This document shows positions 40,949 to 53,259 of a DNA stretch of 64,000 nucleotides, one piece after another; position 1 is the stretch's first letter; each line of letters opens with the position of its first letter. The position numbers and the translations under genes were made by a program. Source of the DNA: Ahaetulla prasina (taxonomy: Eukaryota; Chordata; Lepidosauria; Squamata; Colubridae); contig NC_080540.1 in assembly GCF_028640845.1 (NCBI RefSeq), positions 164,319,252 to 164,383,251 on the forward strand, written 5' to 3'. The notes beneath the pieces were generated by a model. It was not told the origin of the DNA. It did no database searches and saw only the letters and a list, made by a program, of their open reading frames with translations.

Positions 40949-41625
40949 CTATAACAGGCCAGGAATCAGGAACATGAATTCAAATAAGACCCTGAAGGCA
41001 AATCCACTAAAATGTTTCCATACTGGCATGGTATATATCTCCAGGAAAAGAATGTTACAAAATGCAAACAGTCATTGTAACTAGGATCATATCAATTTCC
41101 AACTAGCGACACTCAGTTCTTTGAGCTTGACAATAGAACTGACAATAGAGGTACTTGGTGTTTTTTTCCCAGTACCCTTTACAGTATAACGTTTATGCTA
41201 ATTTAGAGACGTAGCCATCCCTGATGCAGTCATATATTTAACAGCATGAGGGATACAACTGTAGCCCATGAGCAGCTAACCTTCAATGAACTTTTTTACT
41301 TTACGGACAATGGCAAAGGCAGCCATTCATACTGCGTAGATAGGAAAAAGCAATGGTAAACCACTCCTGTATTTTTATCAAAAAAACCACATGATTAGAA
41401 AATTCAGAACGATTGAGAAGACCTGAAAGATCAAGTTAGGGACAAATCGTTATGCAGGAAATTTATCATATGTGGTCACTAAGAGTTGACAAGAACTTTA
41501 TAACGATGGCTCATAATCAATCAAGTCCATTTTTGGCACTGAGGTCCTCATATGACAACAGTGATAAACGGGGCAGCTGCTAAATATAAATAAGCATTAT
41601 GACCAAACAAAGGTATATTATAGAG
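40949..41625. other. CSAD 5' intron, left part
   Basis: Unassigned, except that 41290-41400 (GGAAAAAGCAATGGTAAACC) resembles the 3' body of Sauria-type SINEs. Confidence 0.35.
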
Positions 41626-41763
41626 CAAGGGTGTCAAACCTGATCGCATCACAGGCCATATCGTGACATATTAGGATGTTTTTTTGCCTTTGCCTTTACC
41701 AGAGTGGGCGTGGCCTGCGCAGGCTGTATACGGCCCACGATGCGATCAGGTTTGACAGACCTG
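41626..41763. mobile_element. hAT MITE (CAAGGGTGTCAAACCTGATC)
   Basis: Ends CAAGGGTGTCAAACCTGATC and GATCAGGTTTGACAGACCTG. Exact duplication TTATAGAG at 41618-41625 and 41764-41771. Related to 61385. Confidence 0.9.
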
Positions 41764-42146
41764 TTATAGAGGGACCCATTCATATTCATGCATATTAATT
41801 AGGCTCATGCATTGTGGTAAGCCAGGTTTAAGTTAATCATGGCTTACTGAATTAAACTCATGGTGCTTTATGGGTATGCAGATCTGGATTTGCAGATCAG
41901 GCAGAGTCAATAACATGAGACATTCATAGATGCATTCAATTACCAATCTATTTCCCCCCATCTTAAGCCATTTCCAATAGCAAGGAGATATAGTATCCTC
42001 AAACACTGGATATCCTTAGAAATTATGAGCTAAACCAAATCCATATTCCTTTTAAATTACATGTACTAAACAGATTTGCATAAATGCTATTTTACATTAC
42101 TGCATCATAGTTCATGAAAGCAGACAAAACTATATAAAAAATGGGT

Positions 42147-42728
42147 CAGTGGTGAAATCTGAACCGATTTACTACCGGTTTGGTGGCTACGCAGGCGCTC
42201 TGCACGCCAAATGGGAGGTGCGTGTGCGCGCACGCGCAGTGCACACCAAAAGGAGGCCTGGGAAGGAAGTTAAGTAGAACAGCGCGTGTGGGGGAGGGGG
42301 GTGATCAGCTATGGCGCCCAATCATCGGAGCCTTTTTTTTTTACTTTTTTTAAAGCATTTTTTTACTACCTGCTTGGGCGAATAGGTAGTAAAAAAATGC
42401 TTTTAAAAGGTAAAAAAAGGCTTGACGATCACAGCTGAGGCACATGATCATTGGAGCCTTTTTTATATTTTAAAAGCATTTTTTTACTACCTATTCGGGC
42501 AAATAGGTTGTAAAAAAATGCTTTTAAAAGTAAAAAAAAAAGGCTCTGATGGTTGTGGGAAAAGTGAGCGAGCCAGAAAGAAGAGGCAAGAGGGCAAGCA
42601 GGCAAGCGGATGATTGGGTGGGCATGGGTGGGGGGGGGAGGGATTTTTGCTACCAGTTCTCTGAACCACCTGCCGCCATCGCTATTGGATCGGCCGATCT
42701 GATCCGAACCAGGAGCATTTCACCCCTG
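42147..42728. mobile_element. Hairpin-rich hAT MITE
   Basis: CAGTGGTGAAATCTGAACCG left, GAGCATTTCACCCCTG right; flanks AAATGGGT and CAATGGGT match at 7 of 8. Stacked GCTTTTAAAAG palindromes inside, as in 18408 and 27898. Confidence 0.85.
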
Positions 42729-42899
42729 CAATGGGTATATGATAAGACGAAAGTATCACGCGCATAAAGATTAAAAAAGAGTCATACAAGCTAAGAGCTT
42801 TTGTGGATTTGGTTTTGATTTAGACAGACTCTTTAAAGGACACTGAACTTTTGATGGGTAAATTTTAAAAAACTGGGTTACTAACAGGTTTCAAGATTA

Positions 42900-43700
42900 A
42901 TAACAGAAGACAAATATATTAATAAAAATACAAAGATAAAATATCAAACAGAATTGAATGTATAAAACAAATCTTAAAATTGAGAAAGTAAAATATTTGG
43001 GTTGTTTTAGTATCATTTTACTTAAGTGATAAGTAAAAATAAATTGTTAACTAATTGTGAAGTATTAGAATTGTCTCAAAGAGACTAAAATGAGATCAAG
43101 AAAAAGAAGATAACAGAACACTATTCTTGTCAATGGATGTCTTATGTATAATTAACAGAAAGCTTTAAACTGGTTTTAAAAGGACATCATTTTGAACAAA
43201 GACCAAGTCTGAAACAGAATTATATACGGATGAGGAAATGTTATTGCTAAAATGTATGAGCTTTTGCTGAAATGTGAGACAAGATAAGGAGTAAAAGAAT
43301 GTATGATAAAATGGATAAATTTTTTGGTTTTCATATACAAATGGAACAATGGAAAAATATGTAGTTGAAAGCATAATGTACGTTACGTGCTAGTCTTCTA
43401 GAATATTTTTATAAAATGATTGTCATATGTCACCAGAGAAATTGTCTAGATCTAGAAGATATAAAGGCACTTCAAATTTATGTTGGAAATGAGAACAGTA
43501 ATAAGGAACATTTTATCATGCTTGGTGGATTTGTAAAAAAGAAAAAAAAAGGGGGGGGTTGGATATTGATTCAGAGGATTTTAATATATAATTGAGATCA
43601 GCAGTCTGCTTCCTGAGACTGATGGATAAAGACTTGAGGGGTAAAGTCATGTTACTTTGATTCTGTATATGATAACTGCACATTGCATCTTATAATCAGT
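42900..43700 (+). mobile_element. Old L1 relic (ORF2 C-terminal half)
   Basis: Disrupted plus frames show EKVKYLG near 42980 and HAWWICKK near 43515, matching VKKVKYLGVF and HVWWTCKK of the L1 at 1-5541. It is far more decayed and full of stops. Confidence 0.6.
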
Positions 43701-44130
43701 GAAAGATTCATTATAAATCACTTTAAGTTCTCAATCTGTAAAACAGCATCATCTGCATTAAAAAAAAATTACATTCTTACTTTCAACCAACAGACATCAC
43801 TTCAAGCGCTCATTACACATTAAGACCCCCATAGTTTTGGGGGAAAATAACAACTTTCTTGAAATTATTAGACACTGATGAAATCTTCACAAGCCTAATA
43901 ATTTTTCCATCCGCAAACCACATCCACGTTTTAACATTTTTTTTGTAATTTAATAACTACTTCTGCAGATTTCCAATTTTTCAGCTTTGAAAACCCATCT
44001 TTCCAGCCCTGAAAATTTTTAAAATGCAAGGCTGAAACATGTTAGACTGAAGAAGTTCAAAGAAATTTCAGATTTGCTACTGTGGTTAACTATAACACAA
44101 CTGAAAACAAGCAGCCCATTACCACCTCAC

Positions 44131-44340
44131 CTTCTCTTGTTGAATGGGAGTCAGGTGCGCTGCCTCTCTCTTTTTCCCTCCCAAGAAGATTCCACTGCAC
44201 CCTACAGATGAATTGTTTCAAAGGGCAGAAGGATGAGCTCCCGCTTCTTCAGCTGGTTGCAACCTCTGCTAACTCTCTCTCTAATTCCTTCAGCAAAGGA
44301 AGCTGCTCAGCCTGCACCAACATTATTTTGTAGGAGTTTT
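44131..44340 (-). other. Possible CSAD 5' UTR exon
   Basis: On the minus strand, AGAAG|GTGAGG at 44131/44130 is a consensus donor at the end of a less AT-rich segment. CSAD exon 1 opens with an acceptor, so an upstream non-coding exon must exist; this is one candidate. Nothing else supports it. Confidence 0.25.
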
Positions 44341-44530
44341 ACTCTCCACATTAGAGGAAGGAAAGAACAGAACGTCCAATTACTATAGTTACCTGCCCAA
44401 TCCTGTACAAATTCCCACTGCTTTCAGGGACAAAGTACAAAGGGAGTGACCATATAACCAGCAAGTATCATTATATATTGTGGGAGTAAAAATATTTGCA
44501 TTCAAACTCTGCCCTCTGGATTGCTTGCTA

Positions 44531-44772
44531 CGCCACGGTGATGCAGTGGTTAGAATGTAGTATTTCAGGCTACTTCTGCTGATCACTGGCTGCCAGCAGT
44601 TTGGCAGTTTGGGTCTCACGGGCTCAAGGTTGACTCAGCCTTCCCTCCTTCTGAGGTGGGTAAAATGAGGACCCATATTGTTGGGGCAACATGCCGACTC
44701 TGTAAACTGCTTAGAGAGGGCTGTAAAGCACTGTGAAGCGGTATATAAGTCTAAGTGCTATTGCTAAGTGCT
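44531..44772 (+). mobile_element. tRNA-derived SINE (GTGATGCAGTGGTTA family)
   Basis: Head CGGTGATGCAGTGGTTAGAA, B-box-like GGTCTCACGGG, AAGGTTGACTCAGCCTTCC middle, tail AAGCGGTATATAAGTCTAAG. A second copy is at 62258. Confidence 0.8.
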
Positions 44773-45437
44773 ATAATGCCCTGGGTTTACATATATGATT
44801 TGTGAACCAAAGCAACTACCGGTAGGTTAGAATGTAATGCTAGGTGGAAGTTCAGTAAACCACATTATATCATAATCTGATTAAGAACTTGATTATTGAA
44901 ACAGAAAGGCCAGTATGTTGGTATTTTTGCCCACAGAGTTGTTTTATCCTTAAAAAGTAAGGGATGAGGACGCGATGAGGATACCTTGGGATGCCAAAAG
45001 GAGCCTTTATAGCTGTTTCTCTCAAAAAGTAACATCAATTACATTCCAGTGATTCTACATTTTTACTCCTACTAAATATATGGATTTTATGTGTGCCTGT
45101 ACACAGAAGTCCGAAGAGTTGATTTGGAGACCTAAATTTGCATACAGGAAATATCATGATTGCAGATATAAATGCAGGTCTATGTGCAGACACCTTTCCA
45201 AAGAACTCCTTTCTCACCTCCCAGCAATAAAACATTGTATAGATATAAATTCCTCTGCTGGGTTCTGGAAAATATTTGTGCTATTTTGCGACAGTGAACA
45301 AAGAGACCTGAAAATTTAGGGATTCTACCCATCTGGTTTGATATATTTGTGATTTGAACTCTGCATCATCTGGCCACCAGATTATTTGTTGATTTGTTTG
45401 TCTTAATTTGATTATTCAAGATTATTCATTGCTCATA

Positions 45438-45720
45438 CAGGCAGTGCTCAATGCAATTATGGTCATGTTGTGACGCTTGGTAAGCAGGTCATCATACCTG
45501 ATTTTACCACCTTTTTTGCAGCAGTTGTTAAGCAAGCACGGCAGTTGTTAGCAAACACCATGGCCATTAAGCAAACGCAGTGGTCATTAAACAAGCCCAT
45601 TATTCACTATGGGGCATTTTTTGCTAGAAACCTGAAGTAAATACCAGTTTCCAGCAAAAACAGCATAAATCACGGTCATAGATTGTGGATGCTATAAATG
45701 GTTGTAAATGTTAGATGGCT
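45438..45720. mobile_element. Tigger-like MITE, decayed
   Basis: ACAGGCAGTGCTCAATGCAA left end and repeated GCAGTTGTTAAGCAA-type segments as in the better copies. The right end is not clear. Confidence 0.55.
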
Positions 45721-45760
45721 GCCTAGAGTCCATTGGTGGGGGTAGGGAATAAATTTCAAG

Positions 45761-45978
45761 CCCCACACCCACAAGTTCATCACATTGTCCAATCAACTCT
45801 TCACACTCAATTGGATACAATCTTCCGGCAGTCTCCATCAGACACAGAATGTCCTTGAATATGGAATGTTGTTATGACTAACTTTCTGCTGCTCCAAAAA
45901 CAACCCCCTCCCAACTTCCCTAGCTAAAATATGTGGCAGTTAAGAAACAAAAAGGAAAATTGCCTTCCAAAACTGACA
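45761..45978 (-). mobile_element. Truncated LTR-like element (…CTGACA)
   Basis: Copy of 30315-30685 lacking its plus-strand left ~150 bp. The CTGACA border is kept. Confidence 0.7.
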
Positions 45979-46049
45979 AAATCTTTATTTTCCAAGGAAG
46001 GCATCCCCAAATGGATGCTTTCTTCTTAAATGAGGTGAGGTCATCAGTG

Positions 46050-47206
46050 GTTTTGGGGTGATTTATCAACTGTACGCGGATGACACCCAGCTGTACATTT
46101 CCACTCCTGACCACCCCAATGTAGCTGTTGAAGTGTTGTCTCGGTGTTTGGAGGCCGTACGGGTCTGGATGGGGAGAAACAGGCTCAAGCTCAACCCTTC
46201 CAAGACTGAGTGGCTGTGGATGCCGGCATCCCAGTACAGTCAGCTGCAACCGCGGCTGATTGTTGGGGGCGAATCATTGGCCCCAATGGAGAGGGTGCGC
46301 AATCTGGGGGTTCTCCTGGATGGACGGTTGTCTTTTGAAGATCGCTTGGCGACCGTCTCCAGGAGAGCTTTTTACCAGGTTCGCCTGGTCCGCCAGTTGC
46401 GCCCCTTTCTAGACCGGGATGCCTTATGCACGGTCATTCACGCCCTCGTCACTTCTCGCCTGGACTACTGTAACGCTCTCTACATGGGGCTCCCCTTGAG
46501 GTGCACCCGGAGACTTCAGTTGGTTCAGAATGTAGCCACGCGGGTGATAGAATAGAATTTTTTTTTTATTGGCCAAGTGTAATTGGACACACAAGGAATT
46601 TGTCTTGGTGCATATGCTCTCAGTGTACATAAAAGAAAAGATACGTTCATCAAGGTGATAGAGGGAGCCACACCAATCCTGCGCAGGCTGCACTGGCTAC
46701 CTGTGGTTTTCCGAGTGCACTTCAAGGTGCTGGTTACCATCTTTAAAGAGCTCCATGGCATAGGACCGGAATATCTTCGGGACCGCCTTCTGTTACCACA
46801 TGCCTCCCACCAGCCGGTACGCTCCCATAGAGAGGGTCTTCTCAGGGTGCCGTCAGCCAAACAGTGTAGGCTGGTGACCCCCAGGGGGAGAGCCTTCTCG
46901 GTGGGGGCACCTACCCTCTGGAATGAGCTTCCCCCAGGACTTCGACAACTTCCTGACCTCCGGACCTTTCGCCGCGAGCTGAAGACATATCTATTCTTCC
47001 GAGCAGGACTGGCTTAAATAGGGTTTTTAAACATAGATTTTATTGGGGTTTATTTTATATTTTGTATTGTATTTTAAATTTAGGCTATATTGAATAAGTT
47101 TTTAAAATAATGTTTTTATTGTAATGTATTGTATTATTTTATCTGCCTGTTCACCGCCCTGAGTCCTTCGGGAGAAGGGCGGTATAAAAATTAAATAATA
47201 ATAATA

Positions 47207-47263
<57 letters not shown>
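46050..47263 (+). mobile_element. CR1/L2-clade LINE with RT core, split by another LINE
   Basis: The frame at 46058-46555 contains the catalytic box YADDTQLY, followed by LKLNPSKTEWL and the region shared with 7872-8659. It is interrupted at 46552 by a minus-strand CR1/L3 tail and resumes at 46663 (LRRLHWLPVVFRVHF ... LWNELPPGLRQLP). The tail is (ATT)n from about 47188 to 47263. 5'-truncated. Confidence 0.9.
46552..46653 (-). mobile_element. CR1/L3 LINE tail nested in another LINE
   Basis: 102-bp 3' end flanked by the direct repeat GGTGATAGA (46543-46551 and 46654-46662). The sister LINE at about 8071 shows the empty site, GGGTGATAGAGGGAGCC. Confidence 0.92.
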
Positions 47264-47265
<2 letters not shown>

Positions 47266-48002
47266 ATATTTAGCAAGAAGCCAAGTAAAGCTGTATATTT
47301 CCAAATGCACTTGGTACACGCGATTCAGGCCTTAAGACATTTACTCACCAAGCTAAAAAAAAAAATCCTACTTTCCAGTAACTGCACTCTGCAATAGAGC
47401 CTTGTTTGATCTTCTGTTTGAATGGTTTGCTTTGGCCAAACCACTGTTAAATATTAGCATGCATTATTGTTTTCAATGTTTTCAACATTGTTGGAAAGAA
47501 CGGGATGAGTGAGTGCACAATGAGATAACTGTGTCCTTAAACATCTCCTCTTGCACTGCAGAGGGGAAGATAAGGAGGAATGGAGACCCTGTCCTTCAGG
47601 TGTGTCGTCTTGACAACTCCTGACTTCTTAGAAAACCTCCAAACAACTGTTCTTCTGTGAAATAGTGAAATAAACTGTTCTTTTTCCAAAACTCTTTTAA
47701 GAATCAACTTTGTGAGTCATGGCACAGTCTGTCCTCAGCTTTATTGACTTCAAAGCTATAAAAGTACTTATTTTTCATGCTTACCATTATCATTTAACTG
47801 TTCAAGCATAATATCAAACTCAGTAGCAAATCTTTTCCCTCAAAAGACCCTTTTTCCATGTCTGACTCAAAGTATTTACCGACCAGCCCTTGAATCTGTA
47901 GAAAACCACAGCGTCTTTGCGGAAAAAAATAATGTTTCATTGGTGATCTCCATCCCTGCCCACAGAGGCAGCGTGGCCAACTGCTGATGCCCTCATTCGC
48001 AG
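47264..48002. other. Intergenic sequence, nothing recognised
   Basis: Between the nested LINE and a SINE. No gene or repeat is recognised. Confidence 0.35.
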
Positions 48003-48240
48003 ATTGGTCTAGTGGTTACGGCACCAGCGGGAGTGGAAAGCGGCAGATCATGAGTTCAGATCCCACCTTAGCCATGAAAACCAGCTGGGTGACTTTGGGC
48101 CAGTCACTCTCTCTCAGCCCAACCCACTTCGCAGGGTTGTTGTTGCGGGGAAAATAGGAGTAAGGAGGAATATTAGGTATATTTGCCACCTTGAGTTATT
48201 TGTAAAAATAATAAAGGCAGGACACAAACAAACGAACAAA
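48003..48240 (+). mobile_element. Sauria-type SINE
   Basis: TTGGTCTAGTGGTTACGGCA head, GTTCAGATCCCACC B box, GGGCCAGTCACTCTCTCTCA, and the tail CCTTGAGTTATTTGTAAAAA-TAATAAAGGCAGGA. The best-preserved copy in the window. Confidence 0.88.
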
Positions 48241-50277
48241 CAAAATGGAGAGCACACCGAGGAAAGAAATTGGTGAAGTCTCTTGGCTTTGTTTTGCTCC
48301 CCTTCCTGCAAATATCACCAAGTGGCAAGAAAACTTCAAAAAGAAGATAATTCCAGATTCACTGACAGTTGTTAAATGGAGACCAGGCAGAGGGGAGCTT
48401 TACACTATTAAGAAGTTTCCCACCTGCTCCCATCCCATCAGTTCTTAGCTGTTAATCTGTCAGCTGCTGGTTGGGCTGATGCTGATCCCTCTTTGTAAGG
48501 CAGGCCTCTGATCTGGAGATTGGCTCAGTGACTGGACAAGAGTCACACAGGTGAGATGAGCAGATATACAAACTGAGTAAATAAATACCGATAAATAAAT
48601 AGTTTGAAAGATCCCAGCTGTGTGAAAGTTGGGCTGATCAATGATTGGTGAAGCACATCAGTTGATACCCACAGTAAAATTGCTGCCACTTTTTGCCTGT
48701 TGAAGAGAAAAATGGCATTTGAACCCAGAAACGAAGAGAGAAAGTTGATTTAACAGCAGTTTAATCTAAATTTATCTTGGTAACTTCCTCTTGCACATCA
48801 AAATAAAGCAAGTTGTGCCAGGTTCTTCCCCACTACTGCAGCCTTTAGCAATTTGAACAAAAAAGCAAAATTATGGAAAAATACTGATGTTTCAGGGAAA
48901 TGCCTAGCATTAAATGCAGCTCCTTTAATATAATGAAATGTCTGTCTAGGGAATATCATAAGCAATAATTAAATGGTGATAAAAGCAAAGAGACTATCAA
49001 GCTTGGATATTTGCCTTGTTTTTTAGGCCAAGGGTTCCCAAATTGGGAGGCATGTGCTGCAGGAGGTCATGAAGAAATTTAGGGGATCATGATGAACTTT
49101 GAACGATGGCTTTTTGATGTGAAGGTGTGTAAAATCAGCCAGTGGAGAAACTATGGTATACTATAAACATCTAGTTTTAAAATGGCAAGCCTTTGATAAC
49201 ATTGATTATGGTATATACATACATGTACATGCATACATAAAATTTTATAATGGTCTTTGACCAGCATTCAAAGTAAAAGGAAGTGAACTGTTACACGAAA
49301 TCCATTAAGAGAATTATCACAGTACAATAAAACAATAAACAATATCTAAATCAGAGCTTTGTGGCATGACAAAAGTATTTTGCTACCTGAAATGTAAGTG
49401 AGGGGTTAACATCCCTTAGAAGATAACATACATAATATTTATCTGAATAGCCCTCAAATTTGGGAATAATTGGGGATAGCAAAAAATTTCTTGAAATGTC
49501 ACGATTATAGCGTAAAAAGACACGTGTTTCTTCCCTGAAGCCACAAAGGCTGTAAGGTCTTTGAAATCTATTCCACTATGAGTGCAGAAGGAAAAGGCAT
49601 TAAAACAGGGTATAGATAAACCCATCTATATTTACTCAGAGTTCAATTGTGCAAATACTTTGCAATAAATGGTTTATGGTCTACTATTTGGCAATAAACT
49701 TCATAAGCATTGGTGTTCTGATGTTTGATGTTGCCCGTTTGTTCCTTAACTGTTCATTTGATTTGCACAAATATATGTGACTAGGAGAAAGGCCAAGGCT
49801 ACAGAACGTCAGTTTGATATCAATGAGACTGGTAGCTGTCCATCAACAGCAATAGTAATAATTCTGTCTGTAGAATTAATCATAATTCTGAGCCATAAGA
49901 TTAGAATGCTAATCCAGGCATTGACTTTAACACTTTGAACTTCCGCTTCAAGCCTCAGGGATGCAATAGGGACACATCAGGTTGCTTCATACCCTCAGTA
50001 AATAAAACAAAGGGAGGAGAATGGCATCATCTGCATAAAATAAGAGTGGAAGATGTCCATCAGCTAATTTGAGCCTATCAGTGCCAACTCTTTGAAGAGT
50101 TTTAATTAGGAAGTTAATAATAGATACCGTAGGTTAAAAAGTAGTGAGAGTACAACGAATGCTTGCTTTACTCTCTCAGATGTCTGAATAAAATTAGAAA
50201 GATCCTTTGTCAAGTCACATGTTACCCTAAGACCAATTTTTTCTATAGGTGATAAATTAATAATAAGACAAATTTAT
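48241..50277. other. Intergenic AT-rich sequence
   Basis: No gene, RNA or clear repeat recognised; short open frames only. Confidence 0.35.
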
Positions 50278-50285
50278 CTATAGAT

Positions 50286-50629
50286 CAGGGGTCGGCAACC
50301 TTAAACACTCAGAGCCACAAAAGTCCTAACCGGAAGCCACCATTCAATTCTGGAGCCAATCGGAAGTCCGGTTCGCCCATCATAATCTCCTCCTAGTGCG
50401 GCGTCCTTTTTCCTCTGCTGACCAGAAGTCTGGTTCCCCACCATAAAGTCTCCTCCTAGCACGGCGTCCTTTTTCCTCTGCCAACTGGAAGTCAGTTCCC
50501 TCCACCATAGTCTCCCCCAGCTCCTTTTTCTTCTACCTGTCCTAACCGAAAGCCCTATCAATTGTGGAGCTGACCAGCAACAGGGAGCCACAGCAGAGGG
50601 ATGAAACAGCCACGAGCTGCTGACCCCTG
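50286..50629. mobile_element. hAT element (CAGGGGTCGGCAACC)
   Basis: Ends CAGGGGTCGGCAACCTTAAA and GAGCTGCTGACCCCTG. Exact target duplication CTATAGAT at 50278-50285 and 50630-50637. Contains an internal ~65-bp repeated unit (TCCTTTTTCCTCTGC ... CGGCGTCC). Confidence 0.9.
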
Positions 50630-50699
50630 CTATAGATAACCTAGACCAGTCCAGATGTCATTATTAACTGGACATTATCAGCTGTACTTTGAAATCAAT

Positions 50700-50732
50700 A
50701 AAATCAAATCAAATCAAATCAAATCAAATCAA
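50700..50732. repeat. (AAATC)n simple repeat
   Basis: About six units of AAATC. Confidence 0.9.
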
Positions 50733-50859
50733 TAAAAACTGAATAAAAAGTCAGGTCAGAGTGAGCTGGATATTTCCCCACCAAATGTAACTCTAGGCAG
50801 TGGTCTCTGGTGGAATGTCCTGTTGGAATCCCATTTGCTCAATATCAATTATTCCTCCA

Positions 50860-51095
50860 TTTACCATCCCATAACCATATCAACTCACTGGAGAAGAGCC
50901 TAATGCTGGGAAAGATTGAAGGCAAAAGAAGAAGGGGACGGCAGAGAATGAGGTGGCTGGATGGAGTCACTGAAGCAGTAGGCGTGAGCTTAAATGGACT
51001 CCAGAGGATGGTAGAGGACAGGAAGGCCTGGAGGAACGTTGTCTATGGGGTCGCGATGGGTCGGACACAACTTCGCAACTAACAACAACAACAAA
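50860..51095 (+). mobile_element. Bov-B (RTE) LINE 3' end
   Basis: The frame reads LMLGKIEGKRRRGRQRMRWL, DGVTEAV, EDRKAWRNVVYGVAMGRTQL, the Bov-B ORF2 C-terminus, then ACTAACAACAACAACAA at the 3' end. Bov-B is known for horizontal transfer involving squamates. Confidence 0.9.
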
Positions 51096-51570
51096 TGGAA
51101 ATTTAATCAATAGATTAAAACCTGGTGTACTGTTTGTTGATGGTGTTCAAAAGGCTAACTGATCCATAGTTGGCTGGGTCATTCCTGCCAGTCTTTTAAA
51201 ATAGGGGATCAATTATTGCTATTCCCTGCACCTCTAAGTTATCTGAAACTTAGCTGTATTAACATGTGAGAACGGGAAGGCCAGCACTGGACTCTACCAG
51301 TTAGAGTTTTGGACTTGATTAACTTGGCTGGAATGCAGTCACTGGGGGTGGGGAGGCGGGCTTTATCTCACTTAAGTTGCTTAATAATCCTTTTTAACCC
51401 CTGGTATGTGAACAGAGCCATTGCGGTAAAGAGGATAAAGGCACATCCATCACATAGTCTCCCTTACAAAAGTTTGGCATCTGGCTATAAACAGCACAAT
51501 GTACATCAAATATTTTATTGAGGGTCAGATAGGTGTAAATATAACCCGAATGAATACAGAATCAGAGTGC

Positions 51571-51951
51571 GTGTAGTCCTTAACTTACACCCTTTCATTT
51601 AGTGACCACTCAAATTTACAACAGCACTGATAAAAAATGACATGGCATTTTTTTCACACTTACGACTGTTGCAGCAGCCCCATGGTCACATGATCAAAAT
51701 TCAGACACTTGGCAACTGGCATGTATTTATGATGGTTGCAGTGTCTCAAGCTCATGTGATCCCCTTTTATGACCTTCTGACAAGCAAAGTCAACAGGGAA
51801 GCCAGTTTCACTTAACAACCAGGTTACTAACTTAACAACTGAAGTGAAACAACTGTGGCAAGAAAGGTCATAAAATGGAGCAAAACTATAACAACTATCT
51901 TGCCTAGTCATGGAAACTTTGGGCTCAGTTGTAAATCGAGGACCACTTGTA
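51571..51951. mobile_element. Tigger-like MITE
   Basis: GTGTAGTCCTTAACTTACAC left and GTAAATCGAGGACCACTTGT right. The interior order is inverted relative to 19034, so this copy lies in the opposite orientation. Confidence 0.75.
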
Positions 51952-52273
51952 TCCCCTTTCTTCCACTGAAATTATTGGGAGTCATTCCATCTGACTGTGT
52001 AGAAACCCATTTGGCAGTTTAAATAAGCTTTAATTTGATTCCTGATTGGACCCTGGATAAATTTATAAGTTAAAGTTAAAGGAAAGCAATTACCTTCAGA
52101 CCTGGGAACTATGCCAAGTACTTAAGGCATGGAGCCAATTTCTAGAAATTATTAAATGCTCCAAAATACATCATCTATGATCTGATCAAAATGTGCACCG
52201 CCCAGGAAAATTACTTGTAATGGAATCATTTAGCATTTGTAAGTTAAAAACATATTTGAAATACGTACCAGCT

Positions 52274-52560
52274 TTATTATTTATTTATTTATTATTTATT
52301 TTATTTATTTGCATTTATATCCCGCCCTTCTCCGAAGACTCAGGATGGCTTACACTGTGTTAAGCAATAGTCTTCATCCATTTGTATATTATATACAAAG
52401 TCAACTTATTGCCCCCAACAATCTGGGTCCTCATTTTACCTACCTTATAAAGGATGGAAGGCTGAGTCAACCTTGGGCCTGGTGGGGCTTGAACCTGCAG
52501 TAATTGCAAGCAGCTGCTGTTAATAACAGACTGTCTTACCAGTCTGAGCCACAGAGGCTA
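52274..52560 (-). mobile_element. tRNA-derived SINE (AGCTCAGGC family)
   Basis: Minus-strand copy with (TTTA)n at its 3' end (plus 52274-52312), the CCCGCCCTTCTCCGAAGACT stem and GGGGCTTGAACCTGCAGTAA. Confidence 0.8.
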
Positions 52561-52883
52561 ATAATAATAATAATATATTGTGGTATACTGGGAAATAACT
52601 ATCTTTTGATATTTAATAAAAAAATAAAAGTGCTGCAGGAAATGCATATGTGCTTCTGTGTCTTTTTAATTTGTGCATTTTGTTAAAAGGGAGGGTTGCC
52701 TTTTGAATGAGAATTAGAAGGGAATGCTGTATTTCTTTTTCCAAATAATAACATTGTTGAATTGCTTTTCTTAAAAAAAAAAAAAAACAACAACAACGAA
52801 TAAAGAGACCATAAATGAAACCCAGAAAGGAAAAGGAAAATACAGAAAGAGTGAATGCAATGTGCAAGGAGTGTTTCTAAATC

Positions 52884-53130
52884 AATAGAATAGAATAGAA
52901 TTTTTTATTGGCCAAGGGTGATTGGACACACAAGGAATTTGTCTTGGTGCATATGCTCTCAGTGTACATAAAAGAAAAGATACCTTCATCAAGAATCATA
53001 AGGTACAACACTTGATGATAGTCATAGGGTATAAATAAGCAATCAGGAAACAATCAATATAAATCATAAGGATACAAGCAACAAAGTCACAGTCATACAG
53101 TCATAAGTGGATGGAATAAATAAATAAATA
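52884..53130 (-). mobile_element. CR1/L3-type LINE 3' end with (AATAG)n tail
   Basis: Plus strand AATAGAATAGAATAGAATTT then TTGGCCAAGGGTGATTGGAC; the element body runs to about 53110. Confidence 0.85.
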
Positions 53131-53259
53131 AAAGTCTGGGAATCCCTGATTTAGGCTCCGATAATACCGCAAAGGGAAAAAAGCAGTTTCCTAGTCAAAA
53201 ACTTTTTTTTTTAAATTTTTTCAGGTGGGACTACAACTCCTACCATTCGAGCTACGCGA

